DNA of 64,000 nucleotides, from the NCBI GenBank assembly GCA_964006375.1, contig OZ023262.1:96306976-96370975 (forward strand), written 5' to 3'. The DNA comes from Tillus elongatus. Lineage: Eukaryota > Arthropoda > Insecta > Coleoptera > Cleridae. Position 1 is the first letter of the stretch. Each line of letters opens with the position of its first letter. The notes below the pieces were generated by a model. It had not been told where the DNA came from, ran no database searches, and was given only the letters and a program-made list of their open reading frames with translations. The position numbers and the translations under genes are program-made. Below, one piece after another: positions 63,954-64,000 of this stretch.

Positions 63954-64000
63954 TACCGATAACTCAAAAAATAATTCACCGATCTTAATCAAATTTGGTG
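63832..64000 (+). mobile_element. TA-HINE, forward, running off the window
   Basis: Hairpin at 63832-63858, GGGGAGATCCGTG, (TA)n 63876-63952 (the GGGGTCAG block is deleted), then ACCGATAACTCAAAAAATAA. It is inserted in a T-run of the previous copy, a tandem arrangement. Confidence 0.85.

Overview
This is a eukaryotic, AT-rich, transposon-saturated window with no intact host gene. Insect-type repeats dominate (DD41D mariner-like, Tc1, CR1/Jockey-group and Jockey non-LTR, Penelope-like elements, tRNA-derived SINEs), so an insect or other arthropod with a large genome is the likely source. I cannot name the species. Almost every coding stretch is a decayed transposase or reverse transcriptase.

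The commonest component is a family I call TA-HINE: a microsatellite-bearing, non-coding element of about 0.9-1.4 kb. One end is an AGTGAATTTT hairpin, a long (TA)n tract follows, and the other end carries a short ACGCA-CTTGC-TGCGT stem-loop. Two insertions with a matching empty site elsewhere in the window (45856-46730 and 33674-34680) show insertion in T-rich DNA without a clear duplication, subterminal inverted repeats and asymmetric ends. That is the layout of Helentron-associated elements (HINE/DINE-1 class). At least twenty full or partial copies supply nearly all (TA)n microsatellites here, and these tracts have served as landing sites for Tc1, mariner-like and Penelope elements.

The most exciting item is a hammerhead-ribozyme retroelement (animal retrozyme). 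Tandem units of about 308 bp at 49879-51684, a second insertion at 45018-45371, and units at 59397-59955 each carry a type I hammerhead on the minus strand. Several have every conserved core base, and two of the loci are flanked by direct repeats of 13 and 9 bp. At two loci the retrozyme is fused through the same junction to a ~970-bp piece of non-LTR endonuclease; the endonuclease pieces appear identical although the flanking retrozyme units differ. Two Penelope-like elements (19305-21330 with a GIY-YIG domain; 41125-42480 with RT plus GIY-YIG) lie in the same window and carry hammerhead-like motifs of their own.

Layout: 1-3823 old TA-HINE subtypes; 3824-6356 TA-HINE holding a full-length Tc1 element that itself holds a SINE; 8031-11745 TA-HINE plus an old DD41D mariner-like element; 12241-13469 a DNA transposon with a THAP remnant; 13619-17345 duplicated Penelope tail/TA-HINE blocks; 19305-21330 Penelope; 21486-22590 a (GACA)n element with a nested MITE; 22641-25696 a giant TA-HINE palindrome; 26622-37232 a large inverted repeat holding DD41D elements; 38107-44440 non-LTR copies, a SINE and a Penelope; 45018-48645 retrozyme, GACA element and Jockey; 49263-54960 a deep nest (TA-HINE > TIR element > retrozyme and DD41D > GACA element > SINE); 55371-57607 a possible LTR; 58924-61370 SINE, retrozyme and endonuclease; 61405-62567 two opposed DD41D fragments; 62942-64000 two tandem TA-HINEs, the last leaving the window.
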